A stretch of DNA of 64,000 nucleotides from Bradyrhizobium mercantei (GCF_001982635.1 NZ_MKFI01000006.1:231113-295112); one strand, 5' to 3'. Positions 46,652 through 56,556 are shown, counted from the stretch's first letter. Made by a program: numbers and translations. The notes: generated from the letters alone by a model not told the origin.

Positions 46652-47545
46652 ATGACCGACCAGCACATCAGCCCGCTCGATCAGGCCCGCATCCTGTCCG
46701 AGGCGCTGCCGCACATGCAGGAATATGACGAGGAGACCATCGTCATTAAATATGGTGGCCATGCCATGGGCGCCGAGGACACCGCCAAGGCGTTCGCGCG
46801 CGATATCGTGCTGCTCGAACAGACCGCGATCAACCCGGTGGTCGTGCACGGCGGCGGGCCGCAGATCGCGACCATGCTGAAGCGCCTCGGCATCCAGTCG
46901 GAATTCGCCGCCGGCCTGCGCATCACCGATGCTGCGACCATCGAGATCGTCGAGATGGTGCTGGCCGGCTCGGTCAACAAGCAGATCGTCGGCTACATCA
47001 ACGAGGCCGGCGGCAAGGCCGTGGGGCTGTCCGGCAAGGACGGCAACATGGTGAAGGCGTCGAAGACGACGCGCACCATGGTCGACCCCGATTCCAACAT
47101 CGAGAAGGCGGTCGATCTCGGCTTCGTCGGCGACCCCGAGAAAGTCGACCTCACGCTGCTCAACCAGCTGATCGGCTATGAGCTGATCCCGGTGCTGGCG
47201 CCGCTGGCGACCTCGCAGGACGGCCAGACGCTGAACATCAACGCCGACACCTTTGCCGGCGCGATCGCCGGCGCGCTGAAGGCCAAGCGCCTGCTGCTGC
47301 TGACCGACGTGCCCGGCGTGCTCGACAAGTCCAAGAAGCTGATTCCGGACCTGTCGATCAAGGAAGCCCGCAAGCTGATCGCCGACGGCACGATTTCCGG
47401 CGGCATGATCCCGAAGGTCGAGACCTGCATCTACGCACTCGAACAGGGCGTGCAGGGCGTCGTGATCATCGACGGCAAGACCCAGCACGCGGTGCTGCTC
47501 GAGCTCTTCACCAACCAGGGCACCGGCACGCTGATCCATAAGTAA
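46652..47545 (+). CDS. argB: Acetylglutamate kinase
   Basis: A 297-residue amino-acid kinase. It has the N-terminal TIVIKYGGHAMG glycine-rich start, VVVHGGGPQIATMLKRLGI for the acetylglutamate loop, and the C-terminal NADTFAGAIAGALKAKRLLLLTDVPGVLD with the ATP region. It catalyses the second step of arginine synthesis. Its stop TAA shares one base with the next gene's ATG. The position after engB is a known alphaproteobacterial arrangement. Confidence 0.97.
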   Translation: MTDQHISPLDQARILSEALPHMQEYDEETIVIKYGGHAMGAEDTAKAFARDIVLLEQTAINPVVVHGGGPQIATMLKRLGIQSEFAAGLRITDAATIEIVEMVLAGSVNKQIVGYINEAGGKAVGLSGKDGNMVKASKTTRTMVDPDSNIEKAVDLGFVGDPEKVDLTLLNQLIGYELIPVLAPLATSQDGQTLNINADTFAGAIAGALKAKRLLLLTDVPGVLDKSKKLIPDLSIKEARKLIADGTISGGMIPKVETCIYALEQGVQGVVIIDGKTQHAVLLELFTNQGTGTLIHK

Positions 47546-48591
47546 TGGCAGACGCGGGACACACGGCGAGGATCCCTCGCCGGTCGCCGGCGGCACGGCT
47601 CGCGATGTCGCTGCCGGCCGCGCTGGTGTCGTTCCTGTTCTCGGCGGCGCCGGCGCATGCCGACCTCAAGCTCTGCAATCGCATGAGCTATGTGATCGAG
47701 GCCGCGATCGGCATCGACGACAAGGCCGCAACCGCAACCCGCGGCTGGTTCCGGATCGATCCGGCGACCTGCCGGGTCGTGGTGCAGGGCGCGCTCACCG
47801 CCGACCGCGTGCTGCTCAACGCACGCGCGCTCGGCGTCTACGGCGCCTCGCCGATCCCGCAGAACGGCACCGACACGCTCTGCGTCGCGCAGGACAATTT
47901 CGTGATCGCCGCCGCGCGGCAATGCCGCTCCGGCCAGACATCAGCGCAATTCACCCAGATCACGCCGACCCAGACCGATGACGGCAATCTCGTCGCCTAC
48001 CTCGCCGAGGACAGCGAGTATGACGACGAGCAGGCGCGGCTCGCCGGCATCCAGCGCCTCCTGGTGATCGCAGGCTACGACGCGGCGCCGATCGACGGCG
48101 TCGACGGGCCGAAGACCCAGAGCGCGCTGTCGGCATTCCTCAAGAGTCGCGGGCTCGCCAGCGACGTCGTGCAGTCGCCGAACTTCTTCACCACCATGGT
48201 CGATGCCGTACAGAAGCCGTCCCCGACGGGACTGACCTGGTGCAACGACACGCCGCACAAGGTGATGGCCGCGGTTGCGACCGATGACGGCAAGGCGGTG
48301 ACCAGCCGCGGCTGGTACCGGATCGATCCCGGCAAGTGCCTGCATCCGGATGTTACGGGCACGCCGAAGCAGATCTATTCCTTCGCCGAGGCGGTCGATG
48401 GCGACAACCGCGCCATCCGCATCAAGGACAAGCCGCTGAACTGGGGCGGCGCGGTGCAACTCTGCACCCGCGACAGCAAGTTCGAGGTCAACGAGCAGGG
48501 TGACTGCGCCACCCGCGGCCTCGCCGCAACCGGCTTCACCACCGTCGACATGACCAGCGGCGGCAAGACGCTGCGCTTTGCGATGCCGTGA
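47545..48591 (+). CDS. DUF1036 double-domain secreted protein
   Basis: A 348-residue protein with a signal peptide (about 20-45, ending SAAPAHA). Two DUF1036 domains are seen: about 47-140 (LCNRMSYVIEAAIGIDDKAATATRGWFRIDP) and about 232-340 (WCNDTPHKVMAAVATDDGKAVTSRGWYRIDP), each with paired Cys. Between them, about 160-200, is a peptidoglycan-binding-1-like segment (IQRLLVIAGYDAAPIDGVDGPKTQSALSAFL). A wall-linked periplasmic role is likely. It overlaps argB by one base. Confidence 0.87.
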   Translation: MADAGHTARIPRRSPAARLAMSLPAALVSFLFSAAPAHADLKLCNRMSYVIEAAIGIDDKAATATRGWFRIDPATCRVVVQGALTADRVLLNARALGVYGASPIPQNGTDTLCVAQDNFVIAAARQCRSGQTSAQFTQITPTQTDDGNLVAYLAEDSEYDDEQARLAGIQRLLVIAGYDAAPIDGVDGPKTQSALSAFLKSRGLASDVVQSPNFFTTMVDAVQKPSPTGLTWCNDTPHKVMAAVATDDGKAVTSRGWYRIDPGKCLHPDVTGTPKQIYSFAEAVDGDNRAIRIKDKPLNWGGAVQLCTRDSKFEVNEQGDCATRGLAATGFTTVDMTSGGKTLRFAMP

Positions 48592-48627
48592 TGATCACTT
48601 TCGCAGCGACGACGGGTGGAGAAGGCC

Positions 48628-49320
48628 ATGACTAAAACTCCCCGCAGCTTCGGCCATGTCGAGACCTGGGTGTTCGACCTCGACAACACGCTGTATCCGC
48701 ATCACGTCAATCTGTGGCAGCAGGTCGATGCGCGGATCGGCGAGTTCGTCGGCAACTGGCTGAAGATCTCGCCCGAGGACGCGCGCAAGCTGCAGAAGGA
48801 CTATTACCTGCGCTACGGCACCACGATGCGCGGCATGATGACCGAGCACGGCGTGCAGGCCGACGACTATCTCGCCTATGTGCACAAGATCGACCACTCG
48901 CCGTTGCAGCCGAACCCGGCGATGGGCGCTGCGATCGCAAAATTGCCGGGGCGCAAGCTGATCCTGACCAACGGTTCGGTCGACCATGTCGATGCGGTGC
49001 TGGGCCGGCTCGGCATCAGCAACCATTTCGACGGCGTGTTCGATATCATCGCGGCCGATCTCGAGCCGAAACCCGCGCCGCAGACCTACCAGAAGTTCCT
49101 CAAGCTTCACGACGTCGATCCGGCGAAGGCTGCGATGTTCGAGGACCTCGCGCGCAATCTGGTGGTGCCGCATGAGCTCGGCATGACCACCGTGCTTGTG
49201 GTGCCCGACGGCAGCCAGGAGGTGGTGCGCGAGACCTGGGAGCTCGAAGGCCGCGACGCGGCGTATGTCGACCATGTCACGGATGATCTCACCGGCTTCT
49301 TGCAGCGGTTGAAGCCCTGA
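48628..49320 (+). CDS. HAD-family pyrimidine 5'-nucleotidase-like hydrolase
   Basis: ATG at 48628 follows GGAGAAGG directly, so it is preferred to GTG at 48616. The 230-residue HAD protein has motif I VFDLDNTLYPHH, motif II LTNGSVDH and motif III/IV LEPKPAPQTYQKFL with FEDLARN. The LDNTLYP form resembles SDT1/PhnX-like nucleotidases acting on pyrimidine monophosphates. It is cytoplasmic. It lies between DUF1036 and dapD, where it may be a stand-alone housekeeping gene. Confidence 0.92.
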   Translation: MTKTPRSFGHVETWVFDLDNTLYPHHVNLWQQVDARIGEFVGNWLKISPEDARKLQKDYYLRYGTTMRGMMTEHGVQADDYLAYVHKIDHSPLQPNPAMGAAIAKLPGRKLILTNGSVDHVDAVLGRLGISNHFDGVFDIIAADLEPKPAPQTYQKFLKLHDVDPAKAAMFEDLARNLVVPHELGMTTVLVVPDGSQEVVRETWELEGRDAAYVDHVTDDLTGFLQRLKP

Positions 49321-49330
49321 TCCCTCCATA

Positions 49331-49461
49331 CGTCGTCCCGGCGAAGGCCGGGACCCATTACCACCAATCTGCGCTTGGCCACTCGCTTGGCCCCAGCGTG
49401 TCGCAACACTGGCATTCGTGGTTATGGGTCCCGGCTCGCGCTTCGCTTGGCCGGGACGACG
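49331..49461. repeat. Bipartite palindromic repeat, GTCGTCC family
   Basis: A left unit CGTCGTCCCGGCGAAGGCC..GGACCCAT at 49331-49358 and a right unit ATGGGTCCCGG...GGCCGGGACGACG at 49424-49461 are inverted with respect to each other. Each is itself a hairpin. The unit at 58612-58734 has the same design with T/A in place of the C/G stem pair. Confidence 0.85.
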
Positions 49462-49551
49462 GAGGACTTTGCCTTGACTCCACAGCCCCGAATTCCGAAA
49501 AAGCCCCGCAAATTCCCGTCATAATCTCCGATACGCCCAAGGATCGTTCTG

Positions 49552-50397
<846 letters not shown>

Positions 50398-50424
50398 TCG
50401 GCGTCCGCAGAAGCCAATCCATCA

Positions 50425-50555
50425 CCGTCACCCTGTGAAGGCCGCGCAGCGGCCGTCTCGAAGGGCCGACGGCCCGACTTGTGGCCGTTCACCCTTCGAG
50501 ACGCGCTACGCGCTCCTCCAGCGACAAAGGCGAAGCCTTTGCGCGGGGGTGACGG
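50425..50555. repeat. Nested palindromic repeat between dapD and DUF805 gene
   Basis: The outer arms CCGTCACCC (50425-50433) and GGGTGACGG (50547-50555) are inverted. Inside, CGTCTCGAAGGG (50454-50465) faces ACCCTTCGAGACG (50490-50502), with further short GC hairpins between. It fills most of the gap, without credible coding content. Confidence 0.7.
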
Positions 50556-50635
50556 ATCACATTTCGAACCAAGCACCTCTTCAAATCGACAAAACTCCGG
50601 GCCGCGATCATTGCCGCCGCCCGGAGCTTATTTTC

Positions 50636-51253
50636 ATGGACTGGGCCAATTACCTGTTCGGCTTCAAGGGCCGCGTCAACCGGGCCAAGTTCTGGCTCGC
50701 GGGACTGATCATCGTCTGCTGGATGATGTTCCTGGCGCTGCTGGTGATTTCGGCCGGCCTCGGCGGCAAGGACGGGTTCGGCTTCAACGTCGACGACGTC
50801 TTCCGGGTCTTCGATCCCGACAGCTACAAATCGCTGAGCTGGGCCGGATTGCCGGCGCTGCTGGTCAAGGCCTGCGGAACGTTCCTGTTCGTCTGGGTCT
50901 ATGTCGCGGTCGCGATCAAGCGCCTGCACGACCGCGACAAGAGCGGCTGGTGGATGATCCCGTTCTTCGCGATCCCGGGCCTCATGAGCCAGTTCGGAGG
51001 TCGGCTGCCCGACGAGTCCTATTGGATTGTGGCCGCGGGCACGATCGTCTTCGTGCTCTATATCTGGGCCTTCATCGAGCTCGCCTTCCTGCCTGGCACC
51101 TCTTACCCCAATCGCTACGGTCCCAATCCGTTGGGAAAAACCCATGTGAGCCGAGGCGGCAGCCACGGCAGCGGGTCGCGCGCCTCAGGGGGCTGGGATC
51201 AGCAGAGCGAGCTCGATATCGTGCCGCACAAAGCTGGTCCACCCGCGGTGTGA
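50636..51253 (+). CDS. DUF805 membrane protein
   Basis: The ATG at 50636, after CGGAG, is preferred because the frame upstream runs through a repeat. The 205-residue protein begins MDWANYLFGFKGRVNRAKFW, the typical DUF805 start (LFGFxGRxxRxxFW). It has four likely helices at about 22-45, 72-95, 105-122 and 133-158. A polar, Ser/Gly-rich tail follows (about 165-205). Function is unknown. It lies 17 bases before dapE, probably in one transcript. Confidence 0.9.
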   Translation: MDWANYLFGFKGRVNRAKFWLAGLIIVCWMMFLALLVISAGLGGKDGFGFNVDDVFRVFDPDSYKSLSWAGLPALLVKACGTFLFVWVYVAVAIKRLHDRDKSGWWMIPFFAIPGLMSQFGGRLPDESYWIVAAGTIVFVLYIWAFIELAFLPGTSYPNRYGPNPLGKTHVSRGGSHGSGSRASGGWDQQSELDIVPHKAGPPAV

Positions 51254-51270
51254 CGTGTTAAGCGAGGCGC

Positions 51271-52437
51271 ATGAGTGATGCTGTCTCGATTACCCGCGAT
51301 CTGGTTCGCTGCCCCTCCGTCACCCCGGCCGACGCCGGCGCGCTTGGCGTGCTCGAAAATTTGCTGAAGGCCGCAGGCTTCGACGTCCACCGCGTGACGT
51401 TCTCCGAGCCCGGCACCGCCGACATCGACAACCTCTATGCCCGCATCGGCACATCGGCACCGCATATCACCTTTGCCGGCCACACCGACGTCGTGCCGCC
51501 CGGCGATGAAGCGGCGTGGACGCTGGGTGCGTTCTCCGGCGAAGTGAAGGACGGCTATCTCTACGGCCGCGGCGCCGTCGACATGAAAGGCGGCATCGCC
51601 TGCAGCGTCGCCGCGGTGCTGCAATATCTCAGGGAGCATGACGGCAAGGCGCAAGAAAATGGCTGCGGCTCGATCTCGTTCCTGATCACCGGCGACGAGG
51701 AAGACGTCTCGATCAACGGCACCGTCAAGCTGCTCAAATGGTGCGCCGAGCGCGGCGAGAAGTTCGACCATTCCGTGCTCGGTGAGCCCTCGAATGTCGA
51801 GGTGCTCGGCGACATGATCAAGATCGGCCGGCGCGGCTCGCAGTCCGGCACGCTGGTCGTCGAGGGCGTGCAGGGCCATGTCGCCTATCCGCACCGCGCC
51901 TCGAATCCGGTGCCTGATATCTCGCGGCTGATCGTGGCGCTTAGCGACGAGCCGCTCGATCATGGCAGCGCGCAATTCCAGGCCAGCAACCTCGAATTCA
52001 CCACCGTCGATGTCGGCAACACCGCGAGCAACGTGATCCCGGGCCAGGCGCGCGCGAAGTTCAACATCCGCTACAACGACAACCACACCCAGGAGAGCCT
52101 GCGGCAGCTGGTCGATGAGCGGCTGGCAAAGGCCTGCGGCAACCGCATCCGCGCCCATATCGATTGGCAGCCGTCGAACTCCAACGTGTTCGTCACCCAG
52201 CCCGGCCCGTTCACCGACCTCGCGGTCGCCGCGATCGAGGAAGTCACCGGCCGCAAGCCGGAGCTGTCGACCTCGGGCGGCACCTCGGATGCGCGCTTCA
52301 TCTCGAGCTATTGCCCGGTGATCGAATTCGGCCTGGTCGGCCAGACCATGCACCAGATCGACGAGCGCACGCCGGTGGCTGATCTCGAGAAGCTGACCAA
52401 GATCTATCGCGGCGTGCTGGAGCGGTATTTCAGCTAG
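51271..52437 (+). CDS. dapE: Succinyl-diaminopimelate desuccinylase
   Basis: A 388-residue M20-family zinc hydrolase. Metal-binding and catalytic motifs are GHTDVVPPGD (His and Asp at about 70-72), GRGAVDMKGG (about 100-110), and GDEEDVSINGT (about 137-147). His of the C-terminal MHQIDERTPV is also present. The dimerisation domain lies at about 180-290. It removes succinate to give diaminopimelate for lysine and peptidoglycan. Full length for the family. Confidence 0.97.
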   Translation: MSDAVSITRDLVRCPSVTPADAGALGVLENLLKAAGFDVHRVTFSEPGTADIDNLYARIGTSAPHITFAGHTDVVPPGDEAAWTLGAFSGEVKDGYLYGRGAVDMKGGIACSVAAVLQYLREHDGKAQENGCGSISFLITGDEEDVSINGTVKLLKWCAERGEKFDHSVLGEPSNVEVLGDMIKIGRRGSQSGTLVVEGVQGHVAYPHRASNPVPDISRLIVALSDEPLDHGSAQFQASNLEFTTVDVGNTASNVIPGQARAKFNIRYNDNHTQESLRQLVDERLAKACGNRIRAHIDWQPSNSNVFVTQPGPFTDLAVAAIEEVTGRKPELSTSGGTSDARFISSYCPVIEFGLVGQTMHQIDERTPVADLEKLTKIYRGVLERYFS

Positions 52438-52471
52438 GTTTGCGGCCGTAGGGCTATCGCCACCCCCCAAC

Positions 52472-52574
52472 TGTCATCGCCCGCGAAAGCGGGCGATGCA
52501 GTATTCCAGAGACGACAATATTGGAACGAGAGGCCGCGGCGTACTGGATCGCCCGGTCAAGCCGGGCGATGACG
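52472..52574. repeat. Short bipartite repeat related to the GIY-YIG element termini
   Basis: The left unit at 52472-52510 reads TGTCATCGCCCG-CGAAAG-CGGGCGATG then CAGTATTCCAGA. The right unit at 52542-52573 reads TACTGGATCGCCCGG...CCGGGCGATGAC, inverted to the left. The two match the terminal inverted repeats around the GIY-YIG gene at 56603-56999, with only about 30 bases between. It looks like an internally deleted copy. Confidence 0.8.
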
Positions 52575-52734
52575 GTGTGCGCGGACCGCGAGCTACGAGA
52601 CCATCACTAGACAAAAACATCGAAAACAACCCCATGCACAGTAGGGATTGGGGCTGCGAGCAATCCACCCGTACCAGATACAGTGTGTATTTTCGGGTAG
52701 GCTTCACCCCTCCCACGAAATTTTCGGCGACCGC

Positions 52735-53472
52735 CTAATAATCCACCCGCATCAGGTAGAGCCCGTCGGGCGGCGCGACCGGGCCGCAGGCGGCGCGGTT
52801 GCGGGCGGTGAGTGCGGCGAAAAGATCGTCCGCACTCCAGCGCCCCTCGCCGACCCAGACCAGCGAGCCCACCATCGAGCGCACCTGGCTGTGCAGGAAC
52901 GAGCGCGCCGACGTCACGATGCTGATCGCATCGCCCTCGCAGGTGACGTCGAGCTGATCGAGCGTCTTCTCCGGCGATTTGGCCTGGCACTCGGTGTCGC
53001 GGAAGGTGGTGAAATCGTGCTTGCCGAGCAGCCGCTGCGCAGCCGCGTGCATCGCTTCAGCATCGAGCTTGCGCGGCACCCGCCAGACCCGGCCGATGTC
53101 GAGTGCGAGGTTCGCGCGGGTGTTGGTGATGCGATAGAGATAATGCCGCTTGGTCGCCGAGAACCGCGCCTCGAAATCGTCAGGCACGATATCGGCTGCG
53201 AGCACCGCGATCGGATTGGGCCGCAGATGCGCGTTCAGCCCGTCGCGGAAGCGGCCGCGCGGAAAATGCTTGGCGATGTCGCAATGCGCGACCTGGCCGC
53301 GCGCATGCACGCCGGCATCGGTCCGCCCTGCGCCATGGACGCGCACGTCCTCGCCGCAGATCGCCTTGACCGCCGTCTCCAGCGCGCCCTGCACGGTCGG
53401 CGCGGTGTCCTGGATCTGCCAGCCGGAAAACGGCGTGCCGTCGTATTCGATGGTGAGCTTGTAGCGGGGCAT
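52735..53472 (-). CDS. truA: tRNA pseudouridine(38-40) synthase
   Basis: A 245-residue protein beginning MPRYKLTIEYDGTPFSGWQIQ, the TruA start. The catalytic Asp is in GRTDAGVHARGQ (about 50-60). Other conserved parts are KRHYLYRI and LDVTCEGDAISIVTSARSFLHSQVRSMVGSLV. It modifies the anticodon arm of many tRNAs. It follows def and fmt on the same strand, a common order. The repeat at 53491-53577 separates it from fmt. Confidence 0.97.
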   Translation of the reverse strand: MPRYKLTIEYDGTPFSGWQIQDTAPTVQGALETAVKAICGEDVRVHGAGRTDAGVHARGQVAHCDIAKHFPRGRFRDGLNAHLRPNPIAVLAADIVPDDFEARFSATKRHYLYRITNTRANLALDIGRVWRVPRKLDAEAMHAAAQRLLGKHDFTTFRDTECQAKSPEKTLDQLDVTCEGDAISIVTSARSFLHSQVRSMVGSLVWVGEGRWSADDLFAALTARNRAACGPVAPPDGLYLMRVDY

Positions 53473-53490
53473 CGTTCAATCTGGTTTGGC

Positions 53491-53577
53491 CGTCATTGCC
53501 GGGCTTGACCCGGCAATCCATCGTCTTCAGGACAAGCTTTTTTCGAGATGGATGCGCGGGTCAAGCCCGCGCATGAC
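53491..53577. repeat. Bipartite palindromic repeat between fmt and truA
   Basis: The left arm is CGTCATTGCCGGGC..GACCCGGCAATCCAT (53491-53521). The right arm is ATGGATGCGCGGGTC..GCCCGCGCATGAC (53548-53577). Each arm is a hairpin, the two are inverted to each other, and the stems differ in sequence but keep pairing. Confidence 0.85.
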
Positions 53578-53580
53578 ATC

Positions 53581-54516
53581 TCAAGCAACCTTCGCACCGG
53601 GCTTCAGCGGTGTGCCGCGCAAAAAGTCCGCCGCCTTCATCGGTCCCTTGCCGGCGCGCTGCAGTTCGAGGATCCGGACCGCGCCGTCGCCGCAGGCGAT
53701 CGCGAGATGATCGTCGAGCACGGCTCCCGGTTCGCCCGCGCCTTTGGCCAACTCACAGCGCAGGATCTTCAGCCGCACCGGCTCGCCTTCGCCCGCGAGT
53801 TCGCACCAGGCGCCGGGGAACGGCGAGAGCCCGTGAATGTGCCGCAGCACCGCATGCGCCGGCTGCGTCCAATCGATCCGCGCCTCGGCCTTCTCGATCT
53901 TGGCAGCGTAGGTGACGCCGTCCTCGCTCTGCCCGGTCAGTTGCAAGCCGCCGCGCTCGAGCCCGCCCATCGCGCGCACCATCAGATCGGCACCGAGCGG
54001 CGCCAGCGCGTCGTGCAGATCGGATGCCGTCATGCTGTCCGTGATCGGCAGCCGCTCGGCCATCGCGACGTCGCCGGTGTCGAGGCCGACGTCCATCTTC
54101 ATCACCATCACGCCGCTTTCGGCATCACCCGCCATGATGGAGCGGTTGATCGGCGCGGCGCCGCGCCAGCGTGGCAGCAGCGAGGCATGCAGGTTGAAAC
54201 AACCGAGCTTCGGCGCGTCGAGAATCGCCTGCGGCAGGATCATGCCATAGGCGACGACGACGGCGGCATCCGCGTCATGGGCGCGAAACTCGTCGAGCGC
54301 GTCGGCCGTCTTCAGCGTCTTCGGCGTCAGCACGGGAATCCCGAGCCGGCGCGCCTCCTGCTCGACCGGCGTCGGCTGCAATTGCAGGCCGCGCCGCCCG
54401 CCGGGCTTCGGCGCGCGGGTATAGACGGCCACGACTTCATGGCCATGGGCCACGAGCTCCAGCAGCGTCGGCACCGCGAAATCGGGCGTGCCCATGAAGA
54501 TCAGGCGGAGAGGCAT
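53581..54516 (-). CDS. fmt: Methionyl-tRNA formyltransferase
   Basis: A 311-residue enzyme starting MPLRLIFMGTPDFAVPTL. The formyl-transfer motif is FNLHASLLPRWRGAAPINRSIMAGD (about 108-132), with the active-site Asn-His pair, and GVMVMKMDVGLDTGD follows. The C-terminal OB-like domain is at about 205-305. It formylates Met-tRNA for translation initiation. It is encoded together with def, which removes the same formyl group. Confidence 0.97.
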   Translation of the reverse strand: MPLRLIFMGTPDFAVPTLLELVAHGHEVVAVYTRAPKPGGRRGLQLQPTPVEQEARRLGIPVLTPKTLKTADALDEFRAHDADAAVVVAYGMILPQAILDAPKLGCFNLHASLLPRWRGAAPINRSIMAGDAESGVMVMKMDVGLDTGDVAMAERLPITDSMTASDLHDALAPLGADLMVRAMGGLERGGLQLTGQSEDGVTYAAKIEKAEARIDWTQPAHAVLRHIHGLSPFPGAWCELAGEGEPVRLKILRCELAKGAGEPGAVLDDHLAIACGDGAVRILELQRAGKGPMKAADFLRGTPLKPGAKVA

Positions 54517-54547
54517 GCGGTAAAGCTCGCAAGGAGTTGGAATTCTC

Positions 54548-54635
54548 CGTCATGGCCGGGCTTGTCCCGGCCATCCACGTCTTTGGTCTCCCAGAAGGAA
54601 GACATGGATGCCCGGGACGAGCCCGGGCATGACGG
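54548..54635. repeat. Bipartite palindromic repeat between def and fmt
   Basis: CGTCATGGCCGGGC..GTCCCGGCCATCCA near 54548-54579 faces TGGATGCCCGGGA..GAGCCCGGGCATGACGG near 54605-54635. The centre contains GTCTTTGGTCTC..GAAGAC. It shares the GTCAT-stem-ATCCA layout of the neighbouring repeats, with its own stem sequence. Confidence 0.85.
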
Positions 54636-54649
54636 CGGAATGAGCGCCG

Positions 54650-55177
54650 TTACTCCGCCGCGCGCTTGGCGGCCTTCTCGAATTTCTTGAAGACGCGGTC
54701 GCGCTTCAGCTTCGACAGATAATCCACGAACAACACGCCGTTGAGATGGTCGATCTCGTGCTGGATGCAGGTGGCGTAGAGCCCCTCGGCATCCTCCTCG
54801 TGCAGCTTGCCGTCGAGGTCGGTGAAGCGCAGGCGCACCCGCGCCGGGCGCTCGACCTCCTCGTAATATTCGGGGATCGACAAGCAGCCCTCTTCGTAGA
54901 CCGACAGCTCTTCCGAATGCGAGATGATCTCGGGATTGATGAACACCCGCGGCTGCGGCGTGGTCTCGCCGTTCTCGTCGCGCTTGGCGAGGTCCATGGT
55001 GATCAGCCGCAGCGGCTGCGCGACCTGGATCGCCGCGAGCCCGATGCCGGGTGCGTCATACATGGTCTCGAGCATGTCGTCGGCGAGCTTGCGGATCTCC
55101 GGCGTCACCTTCTCGATCGGTTTCGACACCAGCCGCAACTGCTTGTCCGGCAGGATGATGATTTCTCTTAAAGCCAT
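54650..55177 (-). CDS. def: Peptide deformylase
   Basis: A 175-residue metallo-enzyme. The three family motifs are present: PGIGLAAIQV (about 44-53), EEGCLSIPEYYE (about 97-108) with the metal-binding Cys, and CIQHEIDHLNG (about 139-149) with both His and the catalytic Glu. A basic tail follows. It removes the formyl group from new proteins. It lies upstream of fmt in transcription, as in many bacteria. Confidence 0.98.
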   Translation of the reverse strand: MALREIIILPDKQLRLVSKPIEKVTPEIRKLADDMLETMYDAPGIGLAAIQVAQPLRLITMDLAKRDENGETTPQPRVFINPEIISHSEELSVYEEGCLSIPEYYEEVERPARVRLRFTDLDGKLHEEDAEGLYATCIQHEIDHLNGVLFVDYLSKLKRDRVFKKFEKAAKRAAE

Positions 55178-55347
55178 GGCGGCGATTTAAGCTGCGGGCC
55201 TGATGCGGTCAATGCGCTCAGGAACCCGGTAAGCCAACCTTAACCACGTTTCTTTACGCCGGATTAACCAAGAAAATCAGGGAAGCATTTACCATAAGCG
55301 TTCCCTCTTCGTTCGCGCCCGGCGGCGAATCGGCTACAACAGGCGGC

Positions 55348-56556
55348 ATGAACGAGATTCTGCTCACGATTGGCGACCTGCCCCTCCGCGTCTCCGACGC
55401 GCTGATCGGCCTCGGCGCGCTGGCGCTGATCCTGCTGTTTGTCATCGCGGTGGTGATCGCGCGGGCCAGCCGGCGCGGTGCGGAACTCGCGATGGCCCAG
55501 GCCATTCGCGCCGACGAGCTGGAGGAGCGGCTCGCCGACATGCTGCGCGCCCAGAGCGAATCCTCCGGGCGGGTCGACGCCATGGCGCAGGCGCTGGCCG
55601 GCCGCCAGGCCGAGATGGCGCGTGCCGTCAACGAGCGGCTGGATTCGGTGACCCACCGGGTCGGCCAGTCGATGGAACAATCGACCCGCAACACGATGGA
55701 TTCGCTGCGCGCGCTGCACGAGCGGCTCGGCATCATCGACCACGCCCACAAGAACCTCAACGAGCTCACCACCCAGGTCACCACCTTGCGCGACGTGCTC
55801 GCCAACAAGCAGTCGCGCGGTGCGTTCGGCCAGGCGCGGATGGAGGCGATCGTCCAGGACGGCATGCCAAAGGGCTCGTTCGAGTTCCAGCATACGCTGA
55901 CCACGGGCAAGCGGCCGGACTGCGTCGTGTTCCTGCCGGACCAGCGTCCGCTCTGCATCGATGCGAAATTCCCGCTCGAGGCCATGACCGCGCTGCACGA
56001 TGCGCGCAGCGACGAGGAACGCAAATTTGCCAGCCAGCGATTGCGCGCCGACGTGCTCAAGCATGTCAGCGACATCGCCGAGAAGTATCTGATCCCGGGC
56101 GAGACCCAGGATACCGCGTTGATGTTCGTGCCGTCGGAATCGGTCTATGCCGAGATCCATGACGGCTTCGACGACGTGATCCAGAAGGCCTATCGCGCCC
56201 GCGTCGTGCTGGTGTCGCCCTCGCTCCTGATGCTGGCGATCCAGGTGATGCAGCAGATCCTGAAGGACGCCCGCATCCGCGACGCCGCCGACCAGATCCG
56301 CAACGAGGTGATGCATCTCGGTGATGATCTCGGCCGCCTGCGCGAGCGCGTACTCAAGCTGCAGACCCATTTCGGCCAGGTCAATGAGGACGTCCGGCAG
56401 ATCCTGATCTCCGCCGACAAGATCGAAAAGCGCGCCGGCCGCATCGAGGAACTCGACTTCAGCAAGGCCGAAACCCCGATCGAAGTGCCGCGGTTCGTCA
56501 AGCCCAGCGCACCCGAGCTGTTCCCCGCCCCGCGCAAGCTGCAGGCTGGGGAGTGA
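55348..56556 (+). CDS. rmuC: DNA recombination protein RmuC
   Basis: A 402-residue protein with one N-terminal membrane helix (about 17-42). A coiled-coil region (about 48-150) follows, then the RmuC nuclease-fold domain (about 150-380). The domain includes QARMEAIVQDGMPKGSFEFQHTLTTGKRPDCVVFLPDQRPLCIDAKFPLE, with the PD-(D/E)xK-like D-AKFP strand. RmuC limits inversions at short repeats in E. coli, so its position among many palindromes is a curious coincidence. It transcribes away from def. Confidence 0.95.
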   Translation: MNEILLTIGDLPLRVSDALIGLGALALILLFVIAVVIARASRRGAELAMAQAIRADELEERLADMLRAQSESSGRVDAMAQALAGRQAEMARAVNERLDSVTHRVGQSMEQSTRNTMDSLRALHERLGIIDHAHKNLNELTTQVTTLRDVLANKQSRGAFGQARMEAIVQDGMPKGSFEFQHTLTTGKRPDCVVFLPDQRPLCIDAKFPLEAMTALHDARSDEERKFASQRLRADVLKHVSDIAEKYLIPGETQDTALMFVPSESVYAEIHDGFDDVIQKAYRARVVLVSPSLLMLAIQVMQQILKDARIRDAADQIRNEVMHLGDDLGRLRERVLKLQTHFGQVNEDVRQILISADKIEKRAGRIEELDFSKAETPIEVPRFVKPSAPELFPAPRKLQAGE

